NCBI GenBank assembly: GCA_913778085.1
Contig: CAJYXJ010000013.1
Location: 186,001 to 250,000, forward strand
Reading direction: 5' to 3'
Length of the DNA stretch: 64,000 nt
Source of the DNA: an uncultured Chryseobacterium sp.
GTDB taxonomy: Bacteria; Bacteroidota; Bacteroidia; Flavobacteriales; Weeksellaceae
The notes under the pieces are model-generated. The model was not told the origin of the DNA, made no database searches, and saw only the letters and a list, made by a program, of their open reading frames with translations. Position numbers and translations under genes: made by a program. Numbering within the stretch: position 1 is the stretch's first letter; each line of letters starts with the position of its first letter. This document shows, piece after piece, positions 1 through 8,513 of the stretch.

Positions 1-146
1 ACACGAATGGCACGAAGACTTTCACGACTTTCACAATAAATAATCGTGTACACCCGTGAAACCACGCGTATTATTTGTGGTTAGATCTGGCAGAAAAAAC
101 TTCCAGGCTTCAGCCTCCCTCTTCCAGCCCATTAACCTGATTTTAC
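1..146. repeat. Intergenic sequence with dispersed repeat A copy
   Basis: No gene is visible. Positions about 94-135 carry a copy of a dispersed intergenic repeat (cttccag...ctccctcttccagcc) that recurs near 38942-38980 and 39941-39975 in the same orientation, and near 42846-42936 and 51153-51246 in reverse orientation. The first 60 bases are rich in short cacga/ttcac words. Seen directly; function unknown. Confidence 0.6.
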
Positions 147-1334
147 TTAAATCTGCAAATCAGACTTTTTCTTCAGTAGATACGCCAGGCCAAGTCCTAT
201 AAACACCATCCCGGCACTGAAAGGGAAAATATACACCATCCCGTAAACATCCGCCACGCCACCGATAAGAGGTCCGGCAACACCCAGCGAAAGGTCGATA
301 AAAAGTCCGTATCCTGCCAGAGCGGAGCCTTGATTGGAAGCAGGAACGCTTTTAATCGCCACAACGCCCAAAGCCGGAAAGATCAGTGAAAATCCAAGGC
401 CGGTAACGCCGGCTCCGACCAGTGCAATTTCGGGATTTGTTCCGAAAGCAATAATCAGAAGACCAACGGTTTCCACCAGGAGACAGGCAATCGCTACCCT
501 GATTCCTCCGTAGTTTTTGATGACATTGCTGAATACCAGTCTTCCCACTACGAAAAGCCCGCCGAAAACACTCAGGCACAGGGCGCCGTTGTTCCAGTGG
601 AAATAATTGTAGTACAATGTGATAAAAGTCGATATACTGGCAAAACCGAGTCCGCCCAAAGCAAGGCAGGCACCGAAAGGAGCCACTTTTCTCAATACTT
701 TCCAGAAAGACTGGGCTTCCTGGGTATGAGGATTGGTGACATTCTTTTTGGTCCGTGCGTACAGAAATCCTGCAATTCCCATAATGATGGAAAGAATCCC
801 GATGCCATACAGGCTGAAGTCATGCTCAATGATGATGCCTAAAGAAGCACCGATGGCCAAAGCTCCGTAAGAAGCCACGCCGTTGTAGGAAATGATCTTG
901 GCCGTATGTTCTTCACCAACCGACATAATGGCCCAGTTGATAGGACTTGCACCCACCAATCCTTCCGCACAGCCGGTAAGCAGGCGGGTGATGATCAGAA
1001 ATGTCAGGCTGAGATACGGCGAAGCTTTAAAATAATAGGCCATGATCAGGAAAATACCGGTGAGCGAAAAGCCCAGCATGCTGTACAGAACGGCCGGCTT
1101 CGGACCTCTGCTGTCAATTATCTTCCCGGAGTATGCCCTTAGAAAAAAAGTAGAAACATACTGCAGACTGATGACAAGCCCTGCAACGACCAAGCTGAAG
1201 CCCAAACTCTTATTTATGAAAATGGGAAGGACGGACAGTGATAGTCCGATGACAAAATAGCCTAAGAAAGTAAAACAGACATAGGTAAGCAAGGATAAAT
1301 TAACATTCTCCGGCCTCTTCATTACTTTATCCAT
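147..1334 (-). CDS. MFS transporter
   Basis: A 395-residue, strongly hydrophobic protein with about 12 predicted membrane helices, typical in length for the major facilitator superfamily. The N-terminal half carries a helix 2-3 loop with GKIIDSRGPKP, close to the MFS motif A (GxxxDRxGRR), and a helix 4 region with ITRLLTGCAEGL. It would act as a secondary transporter, probably a drug or metabolite exporter, in the inner membrane; the substrate cannot be told. It stands alone, divergent from the CPBP protease gene, with a 334-bp gap between them. The ATG at 1334 gives a short cytoplasmic N-terminus before helix 1. Family confidence is high, substrate unknown. Confidence 0.88.
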   Translation of the reverse strand: MDKVMKRPENVNLSLLTYVCFTFLGYFVIGLSLSVLPIFINKSLGFSLVVAGLVISLQYVSTFFLRAYSGKIIDSRGPKPAVLYSMLGFSLTGIFLIMAYYFKASPYLSLTFLIITRLLTGCAEGLVGASPINWAIMSVGEEHTAKIISYNGVASYGALAIGASLGIIIEHDFSLYGIGILSIIMGIAGFLYARTKKNVTNPHTQEAQSFWKVLRKVAPFGACLALGGLGFASISTFITLYYNYFHWNNGALCLSVFGGLFVVGRLVFSNVIKNYGGIRVAIACLLVETVGLLIIAFGTNPEIALVGAGVTGLGFSLIFPALGVVAIKSVPASNQGSALAGYGLFIDLSLGVAGPLIGGVADVYGMVYIFPFSAGMVFIGLGLAYLLKKKSDLQI

Positions 1335-1668
1335 ATTGAAAAATTAAAAAGCAAAGTTACTTGATACAGAACAGATCCCATGATAATGGCTTATAAAATA
1401 AAGTGAATTTGATCATATTAAAATTATATTCAGTTGGTCGTGTTTTTTTACAGGAAAAGCGAACGGTTTCATTTGATCATCAATACTTTTGATCGTATTC
1501 TGACAAAGGAATTTCCGGCATCCGGTATCTCTAACTGCAGCCTGTTATCAAATTTCTAATTCTGGTTTACATTAAATTATACCAGGTTTTACAGGCAATT
1601 CCTTTGCCGGAATTCTCTTTTCCCATAATTTGATTTATCTTTGTTTGAAATTAAATCATCGATGCTCT
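1335..1668. promoter_or_regulatory. Divergent intergenic region with TTTGATC repeats and TATCTTTG box
   Basis: Gap between the divergent MFS and CPBP genes. Three close copies of a 9-mer are visible on the + strand: tttgatcat at 1408-1416 and 1472-1480, and tttgatcgt at 1488-1496; they could be operator half sites. A flavobacterial -7-like box TATCTTTG lies at 1636-1643, 25 bases before the CPBP ATG. No TTG at the expected -33 spacing was found. Nothing else is recognised. Confidence 0.4.
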
Positions 1669-2496
1669 ATGGAAAATAGATATCCGAAGTATACCTTTAC
1701 ATGGATCGGAGGCCTGGTGCTGCTGGCTGGATTATTCGCCGGAACCATGATTACTTCTTTCTTTAATGTCTTCTGGATGTTTACCTTTAAAGAAAACCTT
1801 CAATACAGGGATTGGTTCTTTATGCTGACCAATGCGGCAGGATTTGTTTCGGCTATTGCCTTCTTTGATTTTTTCATCGTACGCAGGACAACGGGGAAGA
1901 AGCTCAATTTCAATTTTTCACCGACGAACTTCTATACTTATCTTCTCATTTTTCCAATGATGCTCGGGATGATGTTCATTTCGGAATTCATTACCTCACA
2001 GATTCCCACAACAGGACCTTTTTTCGGGAAATATTACGAGTTTTTCACCCAGTTGATGGATAAACTCACCGATGATCCGGTGGTTATGATTATTACAGCT
2101 GTAATCTGTGCCCCGATTTTCGAAGAAATTATTTTCAGGGGGATCATTCAGAAAGGATTGATGAACAAAGGCATGGAGCCCTGGAAAGCCATCATTTCCG
2201 CGTCCGTTATTTTCGGGCTGATCCACGGTAATCCGTGGCAGTTTGTAGGAGCGGTGCTGCTGGGCTGTGTCTTGGGGGTAGTTTATTACAAAACAAAATC
2301 ACTGTTGCTGCCAATGCTGCTTCACGGCTTCAACAATTTATGTTCTACCTTACTGATTACCTATACGAAAAACGAAAGCTTCGCGGATGCTTTTAAAATA
2401 CAGGAATGGATGATACTGGGAATCGGGGTTATCCTTTTTTCTTTATTCTTTTATCTTTTTATGAAAAAGTATAAAGTTCATTATTCTGAAATGTAA
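1669..2496 (+). CDS. CPBP family intramembrane glutamic endopeptidase
   Basis: A 275-residue polytopic membrane protein of the CPBP (CAAX protease/bacteriocin-processing, Abi) family. The three signature motifs are present in order: EExxFR (E152, E153), FxxxHG (H186) and HGxxN (H219). The family cleaves or processes peptides in the membrane; the target here is unknown. An upstream in-frame TTG at 1630 overlaps the -7-like box TATCTTTG at 1636-1643, so the ATG at 1669 is the better start. The gene is monocistronic, followed by rdgB after about 100 bases. Confidence 0.88.
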   Translation: MENRYPKYTFTWIGGLVLLAGLFAGTMITSFFNVFWMFTFKENLQYRDWFFMLTNAAGFVSAIAFFDFFIVRRTTGKKLNFNFSPTNFYTYLLIFPMMLGMMFISEFITSQIPTTGPFFGKYYEFFTQLMDKLTDDPVVMIITAVICAPIFEEIIFRGIIQKGLMNKGMEPWKAIISASVIFGLIHGNPWQFVGAVLLGCVLGVVYYKTKSLLLPMLLHGFNNLCSTLLITYTKNESFADAFKIQEWMILGIGVILFSLFFYLFMKKYKVHYSEM

Positions 2497-2598
2497 ATCT
2501 GGATATTACTGAATTTTCCTGCATATTTCACCGATACTATTTATGTTTCTTATTGAAATTATGGGTGAATTTTGTGTTTAAATAAAATATAAATTAAA

Positions 2599-3186
2599 AT
2601 GAAAACGGAAATGGAACTACTGGTTGCCACACACAACATTCATAAAAAAGAAGAAATCCAGCAGATCCTGGGTGGTGAATTTGTCGTTAAAAGCCTTACG
2701 GATTACAACATTCACGAAGAAATTGTAGAGGACGGCGATTCCTTCAATGCCAATGCGCTGATTAAAGCAAAATACTGCTTTGAAAAAACAGGCATTCCGA
2801 GCCTCGGTGACGACAGTGGCCTGGTGGTAGAGTCCCTGGACGGAAGACCCGGGATCTTTTCCGCACGGTACGCCGGCGACCACGATTTTGCGAAAAATAT
2901 TGAAAAAGTATTAAGCGAAATGGAAGGGATCGAAAACAGGAAAGCTTATTTCATTACCGTTTTGTGCTACTATGATGAAAACGGGGCGCAATATTTCGAT
3001 GGAAGGGTTCACGGCAATCTATTACAAGAAAACAAAGGCTTGAAAGGCTTCGGCTACGACCCGATTTTCGTTCCCGAAGGCTACGGAATGACGTTCGCTG
3101 AAATGGACCCCCAGGATAAAAATAAGATCAGCCACAGAAAACAGGCACTGGATTTGTTTCTAGAGTTTCTTAATGATAAGGGTTAA
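2599..3186 (+). CDS. rdgB: Non-canonical purine NTP pyrophosphatase (RdgB/HAM1)
   Basis: A 195-residue cytosolic house-cleaning enzyme that hydrolyses dITP, ITP and XTP to monophosphates, keeping deaminated purines out of DNA and RNA. Family motifs are all visible: LVATHNIHKKEEI at the N-terminus, GDDSGLVVESLDGRPGIFSA with the metal-binding acidic residues, GFGYDPIF and the C-terminal KISHRKQAL. The length is normal. A second ATG five codons in (2611) would also work; the first was chosen because TATAAATTAAA upstream fits a translation start region. It lies upstream of rnz on the same strand. Confidence 0.93.
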   Translation: MKTEMELLVATHNIHKKEEIQQILGGEFVVKSLTDYNIHEEIVEDGDSFNANALIKAKYCFEKTGIPSLGDDSGLVVESLDGRPGIFSARYAGDHDFAKNIEKVLSEMEGIENRKAYFITVLCYYDENGAQYFDGRVHGNLLQENKGLKGFGYDPIFVPEGYGMTFAEMDPQDKNKISHRKQALDLFLEFLNDKG

Positions 3187-3294
3187 GGCAATAGTATGAG
3201 GTAGTGAATATCCTGATTTAATCTGAGTTCAGCCAGTCTCTCAACTTAATCTGAACCTTAATCCGTACCTTTGTGTATATAATAAACGATCGAT

Positions 3295-4209
3295 TTGAGT
3301 ACTTATTTAACCATATTAGGCTTTAATTCAGCAATTCCAACCATCAATTCTTCCCCGACCGCCCAGTTCTTGGAAATGGAAGAGCGGTCTTTCCTGATTG
3401 ACTGTGGGGAGGGAACCCAGGTACAGCTAAGAAAAGCCAAAGCAAAATTTTCTAAAATCAACCATATTTTCATTTCCCATCTTCACGGAGATCATTGTTT
3501 CGGGCTGCCTGGGCTTATTGCGTCTTTCAGACTTTTGGGAAGAGAAACGCCGCTGCATGTGTATGGCCCACTGGGAATAAAAAAAATGCTGGAAACCATT
3601 TTTACGATTACGGAAACCCACCGTGGTTTTGAAGTTGTATATCATGAGCTGGATAAAAACTACTCGGAAAAAATTTATGAAGACAACAGGGTAGAGGTCT
3701 ATACTATCCCCCTGGATCACCGAATCTACTGCAACGGCTACCTTTTCCGGGAAAAATCGAAAGACCGGCACCTGAACATGAAGGAAATTGCCAAATACAG
3801 TGAAATAGAAACCTGTGATTATCACAACATTAAAGCTGGAAAAGATTTTGTTCTGAGCGATGGGTATGTCCTTAAAAATGAAATTCTGACCATTGATCCT
3901 GCTCCACCAGTGTCTTACGCCTTCTGCAGCGACACGCGGTATCTGGAAAGCGTCATTCCGGTTATTAAGAATGCAACGGTACTGTACCACGAAGCCACCT
4001 TTCTGCACGATCTGAAAGAAATGGCCGATTATACGGGACATACAACTGCCCGCGAAGCTGCGGTCATTGCACAGAAAGCTGGGGTAGGAAAACTTATACT
4101 GGGGCATTTTTCCAATAGGTACGGCGATTTAACGGTGTTTACGGATGAAGCCAGAACGATTTTTCCGAACACTTTTCTGCCTAAAGCATTGGAGCCTGTA
4201 AAAATTTAA
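3295..4209 (+). CDS. rnz: Ribonuclease Z (TTG start)
   Basis: A 304-residue metallo-beta-lactamase-fold endonuclease that trims the 3' trailer of tRNA precursors. The zinc motif HLHGDH (H62, H64, D66, H67) follows the N-terminal NSSPTAQFLE and DCGEGTQ segments typical of bacterial RNase Z, and the later GHTTAREAA segment and a histidine in LGHFS fit the family. The start is TTG at 3295: it gives the conserved N-terminus STYLTILGFNSAIPT, and no ATG precedes the conserved strand. A TACCTTTG box at 3266-3273 lies 21 bases before it. It is followed four bases later by the TIGR02757 gene, a likely operon. Confidence 0.93.
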   Translation: MSTYLTILGFNSAIPTINSSPTAQFLEMEERSFLIDCGEGTQVQLRKAKAKFSKINHIFISHLHGDHCFGLPGLIASFRLLGRETPLHVYGPLGIKKMLETIFTITETHRGFEVVYHELDKNYSEKIYEDNRVEVYTIPLDHRIYCNGYLFREKSKDRHLNMKEIAKYSEIETCDYHNIKAGKDFVLSDGYVLKNEILTIDPAPPVSYAFCSDTRYLESVIPVIKNATVLYHEATFLHDLKEMADYTGHTTAREAAVIAQKAGVGKLILGHFSNRYGDLTVFTDEARTIFPNTFLPKALEPVKI

Positions 4210-4213
4210 AAAA

Positions 4214-4987
4214 ATGATGTTGAAGTTTGAAGAATTAAAAATCTTCTTAGATGAAAAGGCGGATCAGTACAACCATCCGGAATTTATAGGACATGATCCC
4301 ATCCAGATCCCGCACCGTTTTTCCTTACGGCAGGATATTGAGATCGCAGGATTTCTGGCGGCTACCATTTCGTGGGGAAACCGGAAAGCTATTATAAAGT
4401 CGGCGGATAAGATGCTGGATATTATGGGAAACTCGCCTTACGATTTTATCCTGAACCATTCAGAAAAAGATTTGACGGGAATAGAGGATAAAAGTATTCA
4501 CAGAACCTTCAACGGAGAAGATTTTGTCTATTTCATCAGGCAGTTTAAAAGGATTTATACCGAAAATGAAAACTTGGAAGATCTGTTTGCCCTCCAGGAT
4601 GCGGAAACCAATTTCGGTCATGCCATCGAGCGGTTCAGGGCGCGTTTTCTGGGAATTGAAAAGCACAGGAGCCACAAGCACGTAAGTTCGCCTTACAAAA
4701 ATTCTTCCACGAAAAGAATCATCATGTTTCTTCGCTGGATGGTCCGTAAAGATAAGCGCGGAGTGGATTTTGGGATCTGGGAAAAAATCGATCCGAAACA
4801 TTTGTCGATTCCGCTGGATGTACATACGGGGAATATTTCCCGTAGATTAGGACTGATTTTCAGAAAACAGAACGACTGGAAAACTGTGGAAGAACTGGAT
4901 CTAATCATCAGGAAATTTGATGATAAGGATCCTGCAAAGTATGATTTTGCCCTTTTCGGATTGGGAGTGACTAAAGAATTGCTATAA
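4214..4987 (+). CDS. TIGR02757 family protein (DUF2400)
   Basis: A 257-residue protein of the Bacteroidota-typical TIGR02757/DUF2400 family, whose biochemical role is not established. Recognised by DPIQIPHRF near the start, the ATISWGNR segment and the LDVHTGNISRRLGL segment near the C-terminus, and by full family length. It starts four bases after rnz and is followed by a small coiled-coil membrane protein, so the three may be co-transcribed. Second methionine usage (MML) leaves the start ambiguous by one codon. Confidence 0.85.
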   Translation: MMLKFEELKIFLDEKADQYNHPEFIGHDPIQIPHRFSLRQDIEIAGFLAATISWGNRKAIIKSADKMLDIMGNSPYDFILNHSEKDLTGIEDKSIHRTFNGEDFVYFIRQFKRIYTENENLEDLFALQDAETNFGHAIERFRARFLGIEKHRSHKHVSSPYKNSSTKRIIMFLRWMVRKDKRGVDFGIWEKIDPKHLSIPLDVHTGNISRRLGLIFRKQNDWKTVEELDLIIRKFDDKDPAKYDFALFGLGVTKELL

Positions 4988-5001
4988 AAAAACAGAACAC
5001 A

Positions 5002-5532
5002 ATGAAAAAGTACGAAGAAAAAACAGAGGCTTTGGAAAAAATCGCAAACGGCATTACCTGGTGGATCGGATCGATCCCCTCGCTGATTGCGCATACTTTA
5101 TTTTTTGTCATTTCTTTCCTTTTGCCGTTGCTGCATCTGGTGGAATTCGATAAAATGCTGCTGATCCTTACCACCGTAGTTTCGCTTGAAGCCATTTACC
5201 TGGCTATTTTTATCCAGATGTCAGTCAATAAAAGCCATGAGAAAATCGAGGACATCCAGGAAGATATTGAAGACATCCAGGAAGACATTGAGGAAATTAG
5301 CGAAGATATCGAAGAGATCAGCGAAGACATCGAAGAAATTAACGAAGACATTGAAGACATCCAGGAAGATATTGAAGAAATTAATGAAGAAGAGGATGAC
5401 GAAGACCACAGCGAAAGAGCCAAAAATGTAATGCTTAAAAGCAATGTAAGCTCTAATAAAAACGAAATAAAGGCTCTGAAGGATAAAATAGAAGAGCTGC
5501 AGAATATGATTGACGCATTAAAAAAAGAATAG
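5002..5532 (+). CDS. DUF1003-like membrane protein with seven-heptad acidic coiled coil
   Basis: A 176-residue protein. Residues about 23-72 form two hydrophobic helices with the SLEAIYLAIFIQMSVNKSH segment resembling DUF1003 proteins. They are followed by seven near-identical heptads (IEDIQED, IEEISED, IEEINED types, about residues 76-124), a strongly acidic stretch, and a second short helix ending DKIEELQNMIDALKKE. The heptads place Ile at a and d positions, a parallel coiled coil, so the protein probably oligomerises at the membrane. The DNA shows 21-bp imperfect tandem repeats at about 5245-5395. Function unknown. Fourteen bases after the TIGR02757 gene, followed by a terminator. Confidence 0.72.
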   Translation: MKKYEEKTEALEKIANGITWWIGSIPSLIAHTLFFVISFLLPLLHLVEFDKMLLILTTVVSLEAIYLAIFIQMSVNKSHEKIEDIQEDIEDIQEDIEEISEDIEEISEDIEEINEDIEDIQEDIEEINEEEDDEDHSERAKNVMLKSNVSSNKNEIKALKDKIEELQNMIDALKKE

Positions 5533-5560
5533 TTGCGACCCAGATGTTAATAATATATTG

Positions 5561-5590
5561 AAAGACTGATAATTTTGTCAGTCTTTTTCC
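5561..5590 (+). terminator. Rho-independent terminator after coiled-coil gene
   Basis: Nine-base perfect stem aaagactga/tcagtcttt around an 8-base loop, followed by a T run. It closes the rnz-TIGR02757-DUF1003-like group. Confidence 0.8.
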
Positions 5591-5691
5591 GTTTAAACAG
5601 ATAGAATATCTTCTCTTGCTGATTTTTATAGGAATTTAAATTTTTGATAAAAATGAATCGGTTTTTAAGGAAATTTTAATAAAAAAATCAT

Positions 5692-5699
5692 TATTTTTG
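5692..5699 (+). promoter_or_regulatory. TATTTTTG -7-like box, anchor-L gene 1
   Basis: Fits the Bacteroidota TAnnTTTG promoter element. It ends exactly 16 bases before the ATG, as do the equivalent boxes before the next two paralogs. No clear TTG -33 element was found. Confidence 0.5.
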
Positions 5700-5715
5700 A
5701 ACAAACAACATCAAA

Positions 5716-8343
5716 ATGTTAAATTATAGATTAAAAAACTACTATTTTATCTTAGTGTTTCTTACTTTCTCAGTCTCTTTGCTGGGACAGAGAAAGTCGC
5801 CCAAGACTATTGTAACTTCGGCCAACAATAAAGCAGGCGTTTTTATAGATGTGAATGCTGCCGGTTATACCCCTTCTACCTTTACACCGGAACAGCTTGT
5901 GAAAAATATCCTGATCAACGGAGGATCTACCTGTTCGGTTCCAAACGTAACCAATGTAACGGTTACTCCAAATCAGCCCGTTTCCAATAACGACCGGTTC
6001 TGGGGATATTTTCATAAAGGAACTACCAATTTCCCTTTTACGGATGGGATTGTTTTAACAACAGGTTTTGCCAGACAGGCAGGGAACGTTGCATCTGCTG
6101 TAAGCACGGCGGTAGCGGGCGCGGGTCAGGATGATCCGGATCTTTTAGCAGCAGTACCCAATACCAGCACCAATCCTGACGATCATTATAAGGATAATGT
6201 TATGCTGGAATTTGATTTTGTGCCGAATTCCTCACAGGTGAAGTTCAATTATATTTTTGCTTCTGAAGAATATACGGGGTCTTTCCCATGTCAGTATTCT
6301 GATGCGTTTGCATTGCTCATCAAACCTACTGCCGGAGGACCCTACGTAAATGTGGCGGTATTGCCGGGAGGTGCAGGTCCGGTTTCAATGACCAATATTC
6401 ACCCGCTGATTTCAGGATCCGGAGGGTGTGCCGCTATTAATGAAACGTATTTTGCGGGTTATAATTCCACTTCTAATATTGTAACGAATTACGAAGGGCG
6501 AACAATTCCCTTAACAGCCACAGCTACTGTAACGCCCGGTGTTTCTTATCATTTCAAAATGGTTCTTTCCGATTTCAGGGATACCGCTTATGATTCGGCC
6601 GTATTTATCGAGGGAGGTTCTTTCGATATAGGAATACAGCTTGTAGACGGAACCGGAGCCGTATTGCCAAGTACGCTTAACATGTGCGACAATACTCCTC
6701 AGACTTTGGTAGCTCAGGTTTCTAATGCTGCAGGACTTACCTACCAATGGTACAAAGACGGGGTTGCGATTAGTGGGGCAACAAGCGGGACTTACATTGC
6801 AACTGCACCCGGAGTTTATGAAGTAAAAGTAATGGTTCCCGGGAACACTTGTCCGGCTTCCGCAACAGTTACCATTGTCGGTGGTACAAGTCCTGTAGTT
6901 CAGAATGCCACACTCACTGCCTGTTATGCCGCAGGAAATGCTGTTTTTAACCTTACCCAGGCAGAGCCGTATTTAACAACTACAGCAGGCGTAACTTTTA
7001 AGTATTACTTAACGCAGGCAGACGCCGTTGCCGGAAATAATTCTAATATTACCACCCCTACAACCTATTCAAGTGTGGGCGGGCAGACGATTTATGTAAA
7101 TGTAGCAAAAGGGTTCTGTTCAAAAGTAGCTCAGCTTCAGCTCGTAAAAGCTCCGCAGATGACCGCTTCCATTGCCACGCCTCCAAAAGTAACCTGTGCA
7201 GCTCCACAGATTACGCTGGATGCCGGAGCGTCGGTTTATCCGGCAGGATCTACCTTTAACTGGGTGGCTTCTGCAGGCGGAAATATAGTTTCAGGAGCTA
7301 CCACATCAAGTCCGGTCGTTAATAAGGGAGGAACTTATACTTTAACAATTACAAAAGTATATCAGCCGGGTGCAACCTGTACGGCCACTACTTCGGTAAC
7401 CGTAGCTGAAGATCTTGTGAAGCCTGTTGTTACCTTAACCGCACCGAGATATAAAATCTGTCAGGGTGAATCTGTAATACTTACTGCAACAGGCGCACTT
7501 ACTTATGTATGGTCCGGCCTTACAGGAAACGGAAATGTAAAAACAGTTACACCGAATACAACGACGACTTATACGGTAAACGGGATCGCTGCCAATGGCT
7601 GTCAGTCTGCAGCACCTGCAACCGTTACCATAGAAGTAGTGCCTGCTATTGTTTCCAATGTGAAAGGGGGATATATCTGTCAGGGAGATCAAATTACATT
7701 GGATGCCGGAGCCGGCCCGAATTATACTTATCTGTGGAATACAGGAGCAACCACCCAGACAATTTCAGTAGGGACATCGGGAGCGTATACGGTAACCATC
7801 AGTAATGGCGTATGTTCAAAGGTATTTACAGTACAGGTTATCCAGGCAATTATTCCTGAGATTATTAATGTAAATTATAACGAGAACGGAACCATGATCC
7901 TTACAGCCAGTAATCCAAGCAACGGTACGCTTGAATACTCAATCGATAACGGATTGACATGGCAGGGTTCAAATACCTTTAACAACGTTCCGAGAAACAC
8001 GGTGGTTTCTATCAGAGTGAGGGTAAAGAATACCAGCTGTGTAGGTTTCCTTGAATATTTTACCTTTGTTATACAGAACGTCATTACGCCGAACGGAGAT
8101 AATGTAAACGATATTATAGATTTCCGCGGGGTAAACCAGAATAAAGATTTCAAAGCCTCTATCTTCGACCGTTATGGAAAAGAAGTATACAGGGAAAGTA
8201 AATTACAGCCCTACTGGGATGGATATTTCCAGGGCAAACGCCTTAATACCGCTTCATACTGGTATCAGGTAAGCTTTGAAGATCCGGCCAGCAAAAAGCC
8301 TGTGGTAAAGACAGGATGGATTTTATTGAAGAATTTTGAATAA
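5716..8343 (+). CDS. Choice-of-anchor L secreted protein 1, T9SS type B sorting domain
   Basis: An 875-residue secreted protein. A signal peptide (hydrophobic to about residue 23, ending LLGQ) is followed by a choice-of-anchor L domain at about 38-305 (FIDVN, FASEEYTGSFPC, SDAFALL, VAVLPGGAGPVS, YHFKMVLSDF, DSAVFIEGGSFDIG), then Ig/PKD-like beta-sandwich repeats rich in Thr and Val with paired cysteines. The last 85-90 residues (ITPNGDNVND, IFDRYGKEVY, WDGYFQGKRL, ASYWYQV) are the gliding-motility-associated C-terminal domain, the type B signal for the type IX secretion system. Likely a surface or released adhesin; ligand unknown. First of three paralogs, each with its own terminator. Confidence 0.88.
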   Translation: MLNYRLKNYYFILVFLTFSVSLLGQRKSPKTIVTSANNKAGVFIDVNAAGYTPSTFTPEQLVKNILINGGSTCSVPNVTNVTVTPNQPVSNNDRFWGYFHKGTTNFPFTDGIVLTTGFARQAGNVASAVSTAVAGAGQDDPDLLAAVPNTSTNPDDHYKDNVMLEFDFVPNSSQVKFNYIFASEEYTGSFPCQYSDAFALLIKPTAGGPYVNVAVLPGGAGPVSMTNIHPLISGSGGCAAINETYFAGYNSTSNIVTNYEGRTIPLTATATVTPGVSYHFKMVLSDFRDTAYDSAVFIEGGSFDIGIQLVDGTGAVLPSTLNMCDNTPQTLVAQVSNAAGLTYQWYKDGVAISGATSGTYIATAPGVYEVKVMVPGNTCPASATVTIVGGTSPVVQNATLTACYAAGNAVFNLTQAEPYLTTTAGVTFKYYLTQADAVAGNNSNITTPTTYSSVGGQTIYVNVAKGFCSKVAQLQLVKAPQMTASIATPPKVTCAAPQITLDAGASVYPAGSTFNWVASAGGNIVSGATTSSPVVNKGGTYTLTITKVYQPGATCTATTSVTVAEDLVKPVVTLTAPRYKICQGESVILTATGALTYVWSGLTGNGNVKTVTPNTTTTYTVNGIAANGCQSAAPATVTIEVVPAIVSNVKGGYICQGDQITLDAGAGPNYTYLWNTGATTQTISVGTSGAYTVTISNGVCSKVFTVQVIQAIIPEIINVNYNENGTMILTASNPSNGTLEYSIDNGLTWQGSNTFNNVPRNTVVSIRVRVKNTSCVGFLEYFTFVIQNVITPNGDNVNDIIDFRGVNQNKDFKASIFDRYGKEVYRESKLQPYWDGYFQGKRLNTASYWYQVSFEDPASKKPVVKTGWILLKNFE

Positions 8344-8362
8344 TATTCTAATAATATATAAG

Positions 8363-8391
8363 AAAGGTCAACAATTTGTTGGCCTTTTTTT
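8363..8391 (+). terminator. Terminator after anchor-L gene 1
   Basis: Stem aaaggtcaaca/tgttggccttt with one G-T pair and a 6-7 T tail. Confidence 0.82.
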
Positions 8392-8489
8392 CGTTTTGAA
8401 AAGAATGAAAATTAATCTTTTTAAGATAAATTAATTGTATTACCGGCAATGCAATTTGCCCGGAATTGAAATTCAATTAAAAAAAATAG

Positions 8490-8497
8490 TATTTTTG
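8490..8497 (+). promoter_or_regulatory. TATTTTTG -7-like box, anchor-L gene 2
   Basis: Same octamer as upstream of anchor-L gene 1 and at the same 16-base distance from the ATG. Confidence 0.5.
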
Positions 8498-8513
8498 TTT
8501 AAAATAATATAAA

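Noticed and set aside
5196-5444. Serine/isoleucine-rich open frame on the - strand opposite the heptad repeat
   Set aside because: It is the antisense of the coiled-coil gene; low complexity with no start signals.
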